Origin: Adlercreutzia sp910585575
GTDB lineage: Bacteria > Actinomycetota > Coriobacteriia > Coriobacteriales > Eggerthellaceae
NCBI RefSeq assembly: GCF_951801035.1
Contig: NZ_CATOKT010000003.1
Direction: 5' to 3' (one strand)
DNA length: 64,000 bases
How positions within the stretch are numbered: position 1 is the stretch's first letter; each line of letters starts with the position of its first letter. A program made the translations under genes and the position numbers. The notes under the pieces were generated by a model. That model was given only the letters and a program-made list of their open reading frames with translations, was not told the origin of the DNA and searched no databases. Positions 1 through 8,694 of this stretch are shown piece after piece.

Positions 1-329
1 ATGACCCACGGAAGCTGCAGGGCTACGCGGCAGAAAAGGGCGGCCGCGCCTTTGCCCTCTCGGAATTCGGCGGCGCGGTCTATCGCGTCGAGGGGCATAG
101 CACCTTTGCCGAAAGCTACGGCTACGATATCTTCGACGATCTGCCCTCTTGGCGCGAGGCGGTGCGAGCGCAGCTGGAGACGGCGACGGCTCTGGAGGGG
201 GCGGGTCTCAGCTGCTTTGTTTACACCCAGCTTTCCGATGTCGAGGAAGAGGTCAACGGTCTGCTAACCTATGACCGACGGGTAAACAAACTCAAGGAGG
301 ACTCCTATGGCGACGATTTCTCCGGCTGA
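1..329 (+). CDS. beta-galactosidase, glycoside hydrolase family 2 (C-terminal end only)
   Basis: The gene runs in from the left edge and only its last 108 or so codons are present (reading frame begins at base 3). The end contains the segment FVYTQLSDVEEEVNGLLTYD, which I recognise as the conserved end of the catalytic TIM barrel in GH2 beta-galactosidases and related enzymes that hydrolyse beta-galactosides such as lactose. The stop lies 23 bases inside the next gene, galK, so the two are very likely translated together. Releasing galactose next to galactokinase and the uridylyltransferase makes biological sense. A beta-glucuronidase or other GH2 specificity cannot be excluded from this fragment. 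An overlapping open frame starting at base 1 is a shadow. Confidence 0.75.
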   Translation, partial: DPRKLQGYAAEKGGRAFALSEFGGAVYRVEGHSTFAESYGYDIFDDLPSWREAVRAQLETATALEGAGLSCFVYTQLSDVEEEVNGLLTYDRRVNKLKEDSYGDDFSG

Positions 330-1674
330 GGAGCAGGCGCAGGCAAAGTTGGCATTGCTGAGCCAGCGGTTCCAGGAGGCTTTTGCCGGTGAGTGCGATC
401 AGAGCCAGCGCGCCTCCTTTGCGTTCGCTTCGGCGCCCGGACGCATGGAGATTGCCGGCAACCATGTGGATCATCAGGGCGGTCGCGTCATCTCTGGAGC
501 CATTGACGAGCGCACCTGGGGGCTGGCGGCCGAAAACGGCCTGAATCGCATTCGCGTGGTGATGGACGGCTTCGGCACCGATGTCATTGAGCTCGACGAC
601 CCTTCCTGGTTGGAGCCTCACCCGGTGGAGCGCGAGTCCTCGGCGGCGCTGGTGCGCGGCATCGTCGCCGCGTTTGTGCGGGCCGGCGGCACGGTGCGCG
701 GCTTCGATGCGGTAACTACCTCCGATGTGCCTCCGGGGTGCGGTCTCTCCTCATCAGCCGCGTTCGAGGTGATGATGGGGGCTTTGGTAGAGGGCTTGTT
801 TGGAACGAAGGCAGTGGCGCCAGCCGACGAGACGACGGCTGCCGCGCTCGCGCCCGATATCGAAGCGGGAAGCGATGTGGGGGCGCCCGGGGGGTTGGCC
901 TTCCAGGGATCGGATGTGCCCCTTGACGCGGTGGCTCTGGCCCTGGCCGCCGTTGAGGTGGAGCAGCGCTACTTCGGCAAGCCCTGCGGCCCCCAAGATC
1001 AGCTGGCCAGCGCCTGCGGTGGGGTGGTGACCATCGATTTCGCCCCCTCGACGCCCGAGGTGACGGCGCTTGAGCTGGACGCAGCGGCCCATGGCTATGC
1101 CACGGTGCTCATCGACAGCCGCCACGACCACTCGCTGCACCAGGACGAGTTCTCGGCCATTCCCGCAGATATGCGCATGGTGGCGAACATGCTGGGCGTC
1201 ACGCGCCTGGGCGACACGACGGCTGAGGCGCTGCTTGACCAGTGGGCGGCGGTGCGTGCGCAACTGGGCGACCGTCGGGCCATGCGCGCGCTGCATTACT
1301 TCGACGAAGTGGAGCGCGTCAACGCCCAGCGGGCGGCTTTGGAGGCCGGGGATTTCTCGCTCTTCCTGAAGAACGTGCGGCTTTCCGGGGCCTCGTCGGC
1401 CCAGTTCCTTCAGAACGTCTCGCTGCGCGATCCGGGCTCTGAGACACGTCAGCCGGCCATGGTCATTCAGAGTCTGTGCGCCCACCTGCTGGAAGAGAAG
1501 GGCGCCTGGCGCATCCACGGCGGCGGTTTTGGTGGCTCGGTACTGGCCTTCGTGCCACTCGGCGAGGTGGATGCGTTCGTGTCGACCATGAATCGTCTGC
1601 TGGGCTATGAGGCCTGCCAAGCGGTGGCCGTCGGCGGCACGGGTGTGTGGGCGGTGCGCGGGTTGTGCGCATGA
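307..1674 (+). CDS. galK: galactokinase
   Basis: Phosphorylates galactose with ATP to galactose-1-phosphate, the first step of the Leloir pathway, in the cytoplasm. The 455-residue protein shows the GHMP-kinase signatures: the galactokinase substrate motif as GRMEIAGNHVDHQGG near residue 45, the ATP-binding loop as PPGCGLSSSAAFE near residue 145, and the C-terminal GGGFGGSVLAF motif near residue 400. It is somewhat longer than the roughly 390 residues usual for the family. A clear ribosome site AAGGAGG sits 7 bases before the ATG, inside the end of the upstream GH2 gene. The stop overlaps the galT start in an ATGA arrangement, so GH2-galK-galT read as one operon. Confidence 0.93.
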   Translation: MATISPAEEQAQAKLALLSQRFQEAFAGECDQSQRASFAFASAPGRMEIAGNHVDHQGGRVISGAIDERTWGLAAENGLNRIRVVMDGFGTDVIELDDPSWLEPHPVERESSAALVRGIVAAFVRAGGTVRGFDAVTTSDVPPGCGLSSSAAFEVMMGALVEGLFGTKAVAPADETTAAALAPDIEAGSDVGAPGGLAFQGSDVPLDAVALALAAVEVEQRYFGKPCGPQDQLASACGGVVTIDFAPSTPEVTALELDAAAHGYATVLIDSRHDHSLHQDEFSAIPADMRMVANMLGVTRLGDTTAEALLDQWAAVRAQLGDRRAMRALHYFDEVERVNAQRAALEAGDFSLFLKNVRLSGASSAQFLQNVSLRDPGSETRQPAMVIQSLCAHLLEEKGAWRIHGGGFGGSVLAFVPLGEVDAFVSTMNRLLGYEACQAVAVGGTGVWAVRGLCA

Positions 1675-2891
1675 GCGCCAAGGACGCCGCCCCCGTCTTG
1701 GGTGCAAACCCGCCGGAAGCGTGGCGCGAAAATCCGCAGTGGAAGGCGGAGACGCCGGCCGGTGTGCTCGACATTACTATCAATTTGGCGAAGCCCGAGA
1801 AGGACCCGCGGGCCATTGCCGCGGCGGCCCGTGATGGCGCTTGCGTGGAAGAAGGCGACAGCGCCCTTGGGCAGAAGGGGCCATCCGAGGGTGGCTCATC
1901 GGCTCGGGGAGGGGAGTGCGGTCGAGGGCAAAAGCTCGAAGCTTGTGATTTGTGCTGGGCGCCTCCCGCGGCTGACGCCCCGGCTCATCTGCGTCGCGGC
2001 GGCGAGCCAGTGGGTCTTGTCACGCTGCAGGAAGAACGCTGGGCCTGGTGGTACTCACCCTACGGCTATTTCCCCGAGCACCTGATTGTGGCGGCGCCGG
2101 AGCATCGACCCATGAGTATCGAGCCCGCAACAGTCGATCGGTTGCTCGATTTCATCGATGCCTATCCCGCGTACTTCATCGGATCCAACGCCGATCTGCC
2201 CATTGTGGGTGGGTCTCTTTTGAGCCACGATCACTTCCAGGGCGGCCGCTACCGCTTTCCCCTGATGGACGCGCCCCTTGAGCGTATCGTGATGCTGAAG
2301 GATGCCCCGGGCGTCCAGGCCGCCATCGTGCGCTGGCCCTCCTCGGTCATGCGCCTGCGGAGCACCGATCGGGAGGCGCTTAGCTGCGCGGCGGCACGCA
2401 TCATGACGGTTTGGCGTGGGCACAACGATGAAGCCTGCGGGATTTGGGCCGCCACCGACGCCCAGGGGCGCCTTGCGGCCATGGGCGAGAGAGGCGCTTC
2501 TTCGACCGAGGGATCCGCTTGCGTTTCCACTATCAGTGGGGTTGGTACCGTTACGCCTCACAACACCCTGAACCCCATCGTCTGGCGCGAGGGCGACGAC
2601 TACGTGCTGGACCTGGTACTACGCAACAACCGCACCACGGCCGAGCGCCCCTACGGGCTCTTCCATCCCGACGAGTCTCTCTTCCATATCAAGAAGGAAA
2701 ACATCGGGCTGATCGAGATCATGGGTCGTGCCATCCTGCCCGCTCGTCTGGCTCAAGAACTGCCCGGTGTGAAGGATGAGGCCAGCCAAGGGTTCTACCA
2801 GGTGCTTTGCGCCACAGGCGTGTTCAAGCAGAACGAAGCCGGCCGCGTCGGGTGGGATCGCTTCTTGGCGGCTTTAGGGGCGGAGCGCTAG
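1671..2891 (+). CDS. galT: galactose-1-phosphate uridylyltransferase, class II
   Basis: Exchanges UMP between UDP-glucose and galactose-1-phosphate, following galactokinase in the Leloir pathway. The start is set at the ATGA overlap with galK; an in-frame start 24 bases earlier lies within galK. The segments ITINLAKPEKDPRAIA, GSNADLPIVGGS and SHDHFQGGRYRFPL are typical of the class II (Firmicutes-type) enzymes, where the histidines of H-D-H-F-Q form the nucleotidyl-transfer site. At 406 residues it is shorter than class II enzymes as I remember them (about 490), because the region before ITINL is only about 36 residues. Whether that is a lineage trait or a truncation is not clear. No epimerase gene is seen here. 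Confidence 0.88.
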   Translation: MSAKDAAPVLGANPPEAWRENPQWKAETPAGVLDITINLAKPEKDPRAIAAAARDGACVEEGDSALGQKGPSEGGSSARGGECGRGQKLEACDLCWAPPAADAPAHLRRGGEPVGLVTLQEERWAWWYSPYGYFPEHLIVAAPEHRPMSIEPATVDRLLDFIDAYPAYFIGSNADLPIVGGSLLSHDHFQGGRYRFPLMDAPLERIVMLKDAPGVQAAIVRWPSSVMRLRSTDREALSCAAARIMTVWRGHNDEACGIWAATDAQGRLAAMGERGASSTEGSACVSTISGVGTVTPHNTLNPIVWREGDDYVLDLVLRNNRTTAERPYGLFHPDESLFHIKKENIGLIEIMGRAILPARLAQELPGVKDEASQGFYQVLCATGVFKQNEAGRVGWDRFLAALGAER

Positions 2892-2978
2892 CGACGAGCT
2901 GGAATGTCGGCGGGGCAGAGGTGCTGAGAATTGACTGCGAATCGCTGGTAAAAGTCCTTGGGGGGCGGATGCGGCGTG

Positions 2979-4460
2979 CTACGATAGCTCGTTCTCGTCG
3001 ATAAGGTCGAGCAGCTCTTCGCGCGAGGAGACGCCCAGCTTCCCGTAAATGTGGCGCACGTGGGTGCGCACGGTGTTCTCCGACACGAACAGCTTCTTGG
3101 CGATGTAGCCATGGTTGTAGCCGCGCCCCAGATAAAAGAGCACTTCCTTCTCACGGGGCGAAATGCCGTACTCCTCGGCCAGCTCTTCGCAGCGCCGGTG
3201 AATGAAGCTGCGGGTATCGGTTTCCGCCGGCGGCTCGGTGCGGTTTTCGCGCTCTTCCTTGGAGCTACGGGCGAAATAGAGCGCAATGAGCGCCAAATAG
3301 AAGGCGAAAAGCACCAGGCAAAGCGTTCTTCCCATGGTTCCCAGATCCAGAATGGCGAAAGCTCCAGCGACGAAGCAGATGCCGAACAGGACAAAGGCTC
3401 CCGAGAACACTAAGGAGGGCGCGGCAGGCAGGGTGCGGCACAGGCTCGCCATGCTGCACCAAACGCTCAGCCCTACCACGGCGAAGCTTGCCGAGGAAAG
3501 CACGCTGGTGACAGGTTGCAAGGCGGGAAGATTTTCCGAAATGACGGGAATGACCAGCAGGAGTGCAACGGCCAGGGGAAAGACCGCCTGGTTGAAGAAG
3601 CGCAAGGGAGACGTGCCCCGGTTGCGCAGCACCACCACGGCCACGGCCGCCGCCATAAGCACCGGCCCGCTCATGGAGGCCAGAAGGTTGCCGGGAAGCA
3701 CTTGCTTCGCCTGCTCTTCGGAGACGATGGGGTCCCAGATCAGGCCGAAGATGAAGCAGCTCAGGCAGGCGCCGACTACCGGCATCCAAAGGGCGCCCCC
3801 AATGCTTTTGAGCATCGTGAGTCGTTCGCGGGAAGTCGCCGCGCCTTCCGAGAGGGAGACTTCTTCTGAAAGAAGAGATGCCTGTGACAGGGAGACCCAG
3901 AGCAGGACGGCGCTTGCCGCCACGGCTGCGGCAATGATGCCCAAGCCGCCGACGGTGGGGCCGGCAGCGTTTTGCAAGCCGTGCACAAAGCTTGCCACCA
4001 CCAAAGAGGCAGCTCCGTTGGGTAGCAGGCTTTCTGGCTCCATACGCCCGTACACAGCGCCCCACTGGACGGCGAGGGCGAAAGCGCCGACGCCGAATCC
4101 CGCGCTTTGCAAGCACAGGGCCGCCAGCGGCAGGGAGGGGGCAAAGCCGTACAACGAGGCAAGACCGACAAGTCCCGCAAAGCAAAGGCAAACCCCTACA
4201 GCAATGACGATGCGGTTGTGGCGTTTGGCGTTCTGAGAAAAAAGCGAGAATCCCAACAAGGCAGCGGCGGTGATGACGCCGCCAACGGCAATGGAAAGCA
4301 GCACGGCGAAGAGCGCTTCCTGTTGCGAAGCCGTGTCGAAGCGGATAAAGCGAATGGCGCAGAGGAATGCGCCGAATAAAATTCCCGCGCCCCAGCTGAA
4401 TGGAACCAGGCGCACGCCCCCTTGGGGCGCCTGGGGCACCTGTGTTTCTCCCTCGCTCAT
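2979..4460 (-). CDS. LuxR-family regulator with multi-pass membrane domain
   Basis: A 493-residue protein: the first ~390 residues are a chain of about 12 hydrophobic segments, and the last ~65 form a LuxR/NarL-type helix-turn-helix (SPREKEVLFYL, SENTVRTHVRHIYGKLGV). It probably senses a small molecule at or in the membrane and controls nearby reductase genes. Such proteins are numerous in Eggerthellaceae, commonly beside flavoprotein or molybdenum reductases. The start at 4460 is preferred because GGGAGGGG lies just upstream; the open frame extends 16 codons further without a comparable site. It is divergent from the Tat flavoprotein at 4742, its likely target. The ligand is unknown. Confidence 0.85.
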   Translation of the reverse strand: MSEGETQVPQAPQGGVRLVPFSWGAGILFGAFLCAIRFIRFDTASQQEALFAVLLSIAVGGVITAAALLGFSLFSQNAKRHNRIVIAVGVCLCFAGLVGLASLYGFAPSLPLAALCLQSAGFGVGAFALAVQWGAVYGRMEPESLLPNGAASLVVASFVHGLQNAAGPTVGGLGIIAAAVAASAVLLWVSLSQASLLSEEVSLSEGAATSRERLTMLKSIGGALWMPVVGACLSCFIFGLIWDPIVSEEQAKQVLPGNLLASMSGPVLMAAAVAVVVLRNRGTSPLRFFNQAVFPLAVALLLVIPVISENLPALQPVTSVLSSASFAVVGLSVWCSMASLCRTLPAAPSLVFSGAFVLFGICFVAGAFAILDLGTMGRTLCLVLFAFYLALIALYFARSSKEERENRTEPPAETDTRSFIHRRCEELAEEYGISPREKEVLFYLGRGYNHGYIAKKLFVSENTVRTHVRHIYGKLGVSSREELLDLIDENELS

Positions 4461-4741
4461 AGCCCCTCCCAAGGATGCGAGTAATACCTGGTCATTGCCG
4501 CAAATCACCAGTTTCAGTGATAAACGTTGTCGCAGGTGAAAGCCGCTTTTCGCTCAAATCATCTCTTTCAGCGATGGGCAAGAACCTCCGACCTCTCTAT
4601 TCTAGCCAACCGTAATCCGCTTGCCTCGAGAAATTTGCAACACGACTCCGAGGACCGCGCATTCGTGCAACGCCGGCAGCGTTGTTGGAAACGCAGGGGG
4701 AGCGGGAGCAAGAGACCTTCAGAGCTTGAAAGGGAGAGGGT
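4461..4741. promoter_or_regulatory. divergent promoter region between membrane LuxR regulator and Tat flavoprotein
   Basis: This 281-base gap separates two divergently transcribed genes and must hold both promoters. It is visibly richer in A+T than the flanking genes around 4500-4620. No confident -10/-35 pair or LuxR operator could be picked out by eye. The flavoprotein has a good ribosome site (AAGGGAGAGGGT) directly before its ATG. Confidence 0.5.
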
Positions 4742-6691
4742 ATGAAGGAGAACAAGAAACAGGGTTATTCGCGTCGCGACTTTCTGAAGGGCGCCGCAGC
4801 GGGCACGATGTCCATCGCCGCCCTGGGCGCTTTGGCCGGCTGCGCTCCGCAGGGCGCTGCCGATGCCGCTGGCGAGCCCATGGCCGCCACGGGCGAGACC
4901 GCCTCGGCCAAGAGCTACGACGTGATGAGCCAGCTGTCCACGTTCAATCGTGGCGAGGATGCTGCCAAGGTGGCCGCTGCCACCCCCGAGGAGTACATCA
5001 TCTCCAAGGGCGACGGCGTGCTGTCCGCCGGCGGCGGCTGCGATCCTCTGGGCATCACCCCCGAGGACTTCATGCAGAACGTGCCGGCGTGGCTCGGCGA
5101 GGCCCCGCAGATCAGCGATGTGGCCGACACCGAGAGCTGCGACGTGCTGGTGGTGGGTGCGGGCAATGCCGGCACCGTGGCGGCCCTGCGCTGCCAGGAG
5201 GCTGGCAAGAACGTCATTCTGGCCGAGATGCAGACCTATGACGAGTACGACGAGTACGCTTGCGACATGGCCTGCTACAACTCCAAGCTGTTCCTGGACA
5301 AGGGTACCCCGGAGATCGACACCATGGACGTGTTCAACGAGTACATGCGCCTGTCTCGCGGCCATGCCCATCAGCAGCTGGTGCGCGACTACGCTACGCG
5401 CTCCGGCGAGATGCTCGACTGGATGTGCGGCTACATTCCCGCCGAGTACATTGAGAAGTACGCCAAGACGTCCAACTACAAGGGCAACAAGAACTTCAAC
5501 GGCAACTGCTGCGGCCAGATGTCCTGGCCGGCCATGACCCAGTGGCGTGACGAGGAGACCAACATCAACATGTGGCCCTTCGTCATCCGCTCGGTGCATA
5601 GCTCCTTCGAGCAGGCCGGTGGCCAGATTCGCTGGGGTTACCAGGGCATCGTCCTGGTGAAGGACGGCGACGCCGTGACGGGCGCCATCTTCCAGGACGT
5701 GGACGGCGCCTACCATCAGATCGACGCCAAGGCGGTTGTCATGTGCGCCGGCGACTTCGGCGGCAACCCCGACATGCGTCTTGACCTGTCCGATCAGATG
5801 CGCAACTTGGCCTGGTCCTACGGTCTGGATCGTACCGACGTGGCCACCATCGGCGGCATGGGCCGCGACGGCTCCGGCATCAAGATGTGCCTGTGGGCCG
5901 GCGCTACCATGGAGGGCGGCCCCCGTGCCGGCCAGGCCGCTGGCATCAACGGCGTGCCCGGCTTCGCCTTCGGCGGCAACTGGCCCTGCTTCGGCAACGA
6001 CGGCAAGCGCTTCATGAACGAGAACGTGGTGAAGCACGGCTCCAACGGCTACCTGGACATGCTGCCCGAGGGCTTCCTCATGGCCAACGTGACGGACGCC
6101 AACTGGGAGACGTACTTGAGCTACCAGGGCTTCGGTCATGAGACCATGGACCGCTCTTCCGACTACATGGTGGAAGAGGTGCGCGGCAACATGGACGCCT
6201 ACACCACGGGCCCCGATGGCTTCGACGTGCGCGCCTTCTCGCGCTTCGGCAAGGAGTACTCCAAGGTGTACGCCGCCGAGACTCTCGACGAGCTGGCCGA
6301 CATCATCGGCTACACCGGCGAGGCCAAGACGAACTTCCTGGCCGAGGTGGAGCGCTACAACGAGCTGTGCGACAAGGGTCACGACGATGATTGGGGCTGC
6401 GATCCGCAGAGCCTGTTCCCCATCAAGAAGGCTCCCTTCTTCGCCAGCTTCGGCACCACGGGCGGCAACCCCTCCGGCGGTCTGTGCCAGCATGCGGCCG
6501 TGTGCACCGACGGCGGTTACCGTGTGCTGACCGGCGCCAAGCAGCCCATTGCCGGCCTGTACGCCGCGGGCAACAACTGCGGTCAGCGCTACGGCATCCA
6601 GTACGCCACGCCGACGGCGGGCAACAGCTGCGGCAGCGCGCTGACCTCTGGTTTCTGCGCCGCTGACAGCGTCATCGCCGACCTGGCCTAA
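4742..6691 (+). CDS. Tat-exported FAD-dependent reductase (fumarate reductase flavoprotein-like)
   Basis: A 649-residue flavoprotein of the succinate dehydrogenase/fumarate reductase family. The N-terminus carries a twin-arginine signal (SRRDFLKG, residues 10-17), a hydrophobic stretch and a lipobox-like LAGC, so it should be exported folded and may be lipid-anchored. The FAD dinucleotide-binding motif GAGNAG follows at about residue 138, and the C-terminal FAD segment includes GLYAAGNNCGQRYG and TAGNSCGSAL. There is no fused FMN-binding domain or cytochrome, so electrons must come from a partner not seen next to it. The substrate is unknown; relatives reduce fumarate, cinnamate-type acrylates, urocanate, cardiac glycosides or other alkenes. 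It is probably controlled by the divergent membrane LuxR regulator. Confidence 0.87.
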   Translation: MKENKKQGYSRRDFLKGAAAGTMSIAALGALAGCAPQGAADAAGEPMAATGETASAKSYDVMSQLSTFNRGEDAAKVAAATPEEYIISKGDGVLSAGGGCDPLGITPEDFMQNVPAWLGEAPQISDVADTESCDVLVVGAGNAGTVAALRCQEAGKNVILAEMQTYDEYDEYACDMACYNSKLFLDKGTPEIDTMDVFNEYMRLSRGHAHQQLVRDYATRSGEMLDWMCGYIPAEYIEKYAKTSNYKGNKNFNGNCCGQMSWPAMTQWRDEETNINMWPFVIRSVHSSFEQAGGQIRWGYQGIVLVKDGDAVTGAIFQDVDGAYHQIDAKAVVMCAGDFGGNPDMRLDLSDQMRNLAWSYGLDRTDVATIGGMGRDGSGIKMCLWAGATMEGGPRAGQAAGINGVPGFAFGGNWPCFGNDGKRFMNENVVKHGSNGYLDMLPEGFLMANVTDANWETYLSYQGFGHETMDRSSDYMVEEVRGNMDAYTTGPDGFDVRAFSRFGKEYSKVYAAETLDELADIIGYTGEAKTNFLAEVERYNELCDKGHDDDWGCDPQSLFPIKKAPFFASFGTTGGNPSGGLCQHAAVCTDGGYRVLTGAKQPIAGLYAAGNNCGQRYGIQYATPTAGNSCGSALTSGFCAADSVIADLA

Positions 6692-6801
6692 AGCAACAAT
6701 CCGGGGCCGATGGGCATCCCCCTCCCTCCCATGGGTGTATCATCGGCTCAAGTTCACGGCGGCTGCCCTCGGGCGGCCGCCTCTCTTTCGGAAGGAGAAT
6801 C

Positions 6802-7695
6802 ATGGCCGACCAGAAGGACGCCATCGTGACCATCGCGGTGCCCCTGTGCGTGAACGACGACACGCTGGCGCGCGAGGGCATGCTGCTCGGGTGGGACAGT
6901 GCGCGGGCAGCCCGCTACAGCGAGGCCGTGGTTCGGGAAATTCGCGCGAACGCCGGCCAGTTCGATGACTGCGTGGTACGGGCGGTGCGTCTGGGCGGCG
7001 GGGTGGCCTCCAATGCGGGCCGCGGCATTGCCGACATCATGCGCGCCCTGCGGGAGTCGCTGCCGCTGGCCGAGGACGTGGCGGTGACCATGGAGTCCTC
7101 CATTGCTAACATCAGCGGCGCCACCTTCCCGTTCTTCCGCCGGGCAGGTATCAACCGCTTCGATTTCGAGATGTTCTCGCTCAACTCCGCCAACTTCACC
7201 GAACTCAATAGCGTGGACAACTTGGCGGATTATCCGCTGGTGTGCGACCACTTCCTGCACGCTTATGCGAATCGCTCGCTTGGGGTGGTGCTGGCCTACG
7301 GCTACGAGCCGGTGCGCGAGGCCGATGCGGTTACCCAGCAGCGCCGCAGTGCCTTGGCGGCGGCTGGCGAAAATGTGGCTCACGTGCGCTTGGTGCCCGT
7401 GGAGGGTGCGCGCAAGGCCGAACCAGCAGAGGCAGAGCGCCAGCGGGCAGCTATGGCGGAGGCGCTGGAGAGCCAGGGTTTCGTGGAGTATGCCCCGGGC
7501 GCGTTTGCGCGGCCCGGCGAGGAGGATTGCTTCACCGTGCTGGAGCGCAACGGATGCGAGTCCATCGGCTTCGGGCTGGGCGCCATCACGCGCTTCGACG
7601 GGGTCGAGAGCCGCAACACCGCCGATCTGACTACCTATCTCGATCATGCGGACAACTTCGCCCTGATCACCGAGGCCGTGCAGCCGCTGGGTTAG
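6802..7695 (+). CDS. HemN/HemW-like protein lacking the radical-SAM cysteine motif
   Basis: The 297-residue protein follows the plan of HemN/HemW-type radical SAM enzymes: an early VPLC where the family has IPFCxxxCxxC, then LGGGVAS where the family has GGGTPS, then FRRAGINRFDFEMFSLN matching the family's AGVNRxSxGxQSxN segment, and a C-terminal FGLGAITRFDG resembling GxGAGAHS. Only the first cysteine of the cluster motif remains; the next cysteine is about 40 residues later. It therefore should not bind the canonical [4Fe-4S] cluster and is probably not a working radical SAM enzyme. It starts with a good ribosome site (GGAAGGAG) 110 bases after the Tat flavoprotein, on the same strand. Its function is unknown. 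Confidence 0.6.
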   Translation: MADQKDAIVTIAVPLCVNDDTLAREGMLLGWDSARAARYSEAVVREIRANAGQFDDCVVRAVRLGGGVASNAGRGIADIMRALRESLPLAEDVAVTMESSIANISGATFPFFRRAGINRFDFEMFSLNSANFTELNSVDNLADYPLVCDHFLHAYANRSLGVVLAYGYEPVREADAVTQQRRSALAAAGENVAHVRLVPVEGARKAEPAEAERQRAAMAEALESQGFVEYAPGAFARPGEEDCFTVLERNGCESIGFGLGAITRFDGVESRNTADLTTYLDHADNFALITEAVQPLG

Positions 7696-7951
7696 GCGTG
7701 TGGAGCTAGCTGGTGCCTCGATGCCCCGACGCTTCGATGGGCTGGCTGCAATTTGACGGTTTTGGAACCCTCGGGGGCGAATCGGTACTCGAGACGCATG
7801 GAATGACTGGAAAACATCGATTTTGGAACCGATTTACGCAAAGAAGTTAGATGCAACGAATCGCCATCAGGCGTTATTAGTCTAGGCGGTTCGCGAAAAG
7901 GGTCGCATTAGCGCCCTTGTGTTCCAAATTCGCGCTTTCGCAGCCATTTGA

Positions 7952-8110
7952 GGGCGCCGCGTAGCACATTGCCGCTGCGTGTCCTGCGGTCTGCCGGGCA
8001 GCGCCGAGGCTCGCGCCCTCGCGGAAGTGGCCGACGCCCTGCAGGCGCTCGACCGCCTGCGCCCCTACGGTATCGAGGACCACGAGTTGGTGGAGGTCGA
8101 TGCCTCTTAG
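7952..8110 (+). pseudogene. possible 3-prime remnant of a lost gene
   Basis: A 52-codon open stretch whose composition looks coding: it ends with LAEVADALQALDRLRPYG and then a charged tail before TAG. It has no convincing start or ribosome site, and a stop lies immediately upstream in frame. The TAG overlaps the stop codon of the convergent 195-residue gene. The simplest reading is the tail of a gene whose front was lost when the neighbouring HTH-DUF3990 island arrived. I do not recognise the family. The rest of 7696-7951 holds no gene; the 10-mer ttttggaacc occurs twice there (near 7760 and 7820). Confidence 0.3.
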
Positions 8111-8694
8111 TTGTTCTTGCTGGATGACCTCTCCGTCCGAATCTGGGCGGAGGGGCTTCCGCTCGCCTCTTCACCGTTATGCTCTTTGAGGGTGACAACG
8201 CAATATTCGAAATGACTCTTTTCGCGGATACGGCGCAGGGCTTCGACTCCGACGCTGAGGACGCTTCGGTCTGCCTCAATACCTTGCGCCTCCATAATTC
8301 GCTCGATAGCTTGCCCAGGGTCAAGCGTGTGGTAGGCGGCGAAGAGCTTCGACAGCTCCCGTGCTCCGATGACGCGGTAGATTGCCGGTGAAGACTGATT
8401 GCGGGTGTAGGCCCAGTAACGATAAAGGTAGCCCATCCAGAAGAGAACGTCAGGAGGGTATTTCACTGTTCCGTATGTACTTTCGCCGTATTCCTCCTCA
8501 AGTTCCCGGAAGAGGGATTCGGGCGAGCTTGATTCGGCAAGAAAGCTTGTCGCGTCCATGCGCTTTGCCACGTTCGAATTCATGAATCGCCGAATGAAGA
8601 TGGGGGAGCTGCAAGAGGCTCGTTCGGCGGATTTTCGGAACATTTCTCCCTGTATGTTGCAGAGCATGAGCCCATCGTGGTCGATTTCCCTCAT
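8107..8694 (-). CDS. conserved hypothetical protein, partner of the DUF3990 gene
   Basis: A 195-residue soluble protein. Its first residues (MLCNIQGEMFRKSAER, then FIRRFMNS) and its middle (WMGYLYRYWAYT, YHTLDPGQAIERI) look like well-conserved blocks, and I recall similar proteins sitting beside DUF3990 genes elsewhere, but no function is established to my knowledge. Its ATG overlaps the stop of the DUF3990 gene by four bases, so the two are translationally coupled. In this position it is a candidate antitoxin, immunity or substrate-recognition protein. The last ~25 residues are low-complexity, charged and serine-rich. Base composition is less GC-rich than its neighbours, consistent with horizontal transfer. 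Confidence 0.6.
   Translation of the reverse strand: MREIDHDGLMLCNIQGEMFRKSAERASCSSPIFIRRFMNSNVAKRMDATSFLAESSSPESLFRELEEEYGESTYGTVKYPPDVLFWMGYLYRYWAYTRNQSSPAIYRVIGARELSKLFAAYHTLDPGQAIERIMEAQGIEADRSVLSVGVEALRRIREKSHFEYCVVTLKEHNGEEASGSPSAQIRTERSSSKNN

Noticed and set aside
1..267. ATG-initiated 88-codon frame at the left edge
   Set aside because: The GH2 C-terminal sequence lies in another frame across the same bases; this frame is arginine/serine-rich and unlike any protein.
2979..4460. Membrane LuxR proteins as transporters
   Set aside because: Their hydrophobic domains superficially resemble 12-segment permeases, but the intact C-terminal LuxR helix-turn-helix and gene context point to regulators.
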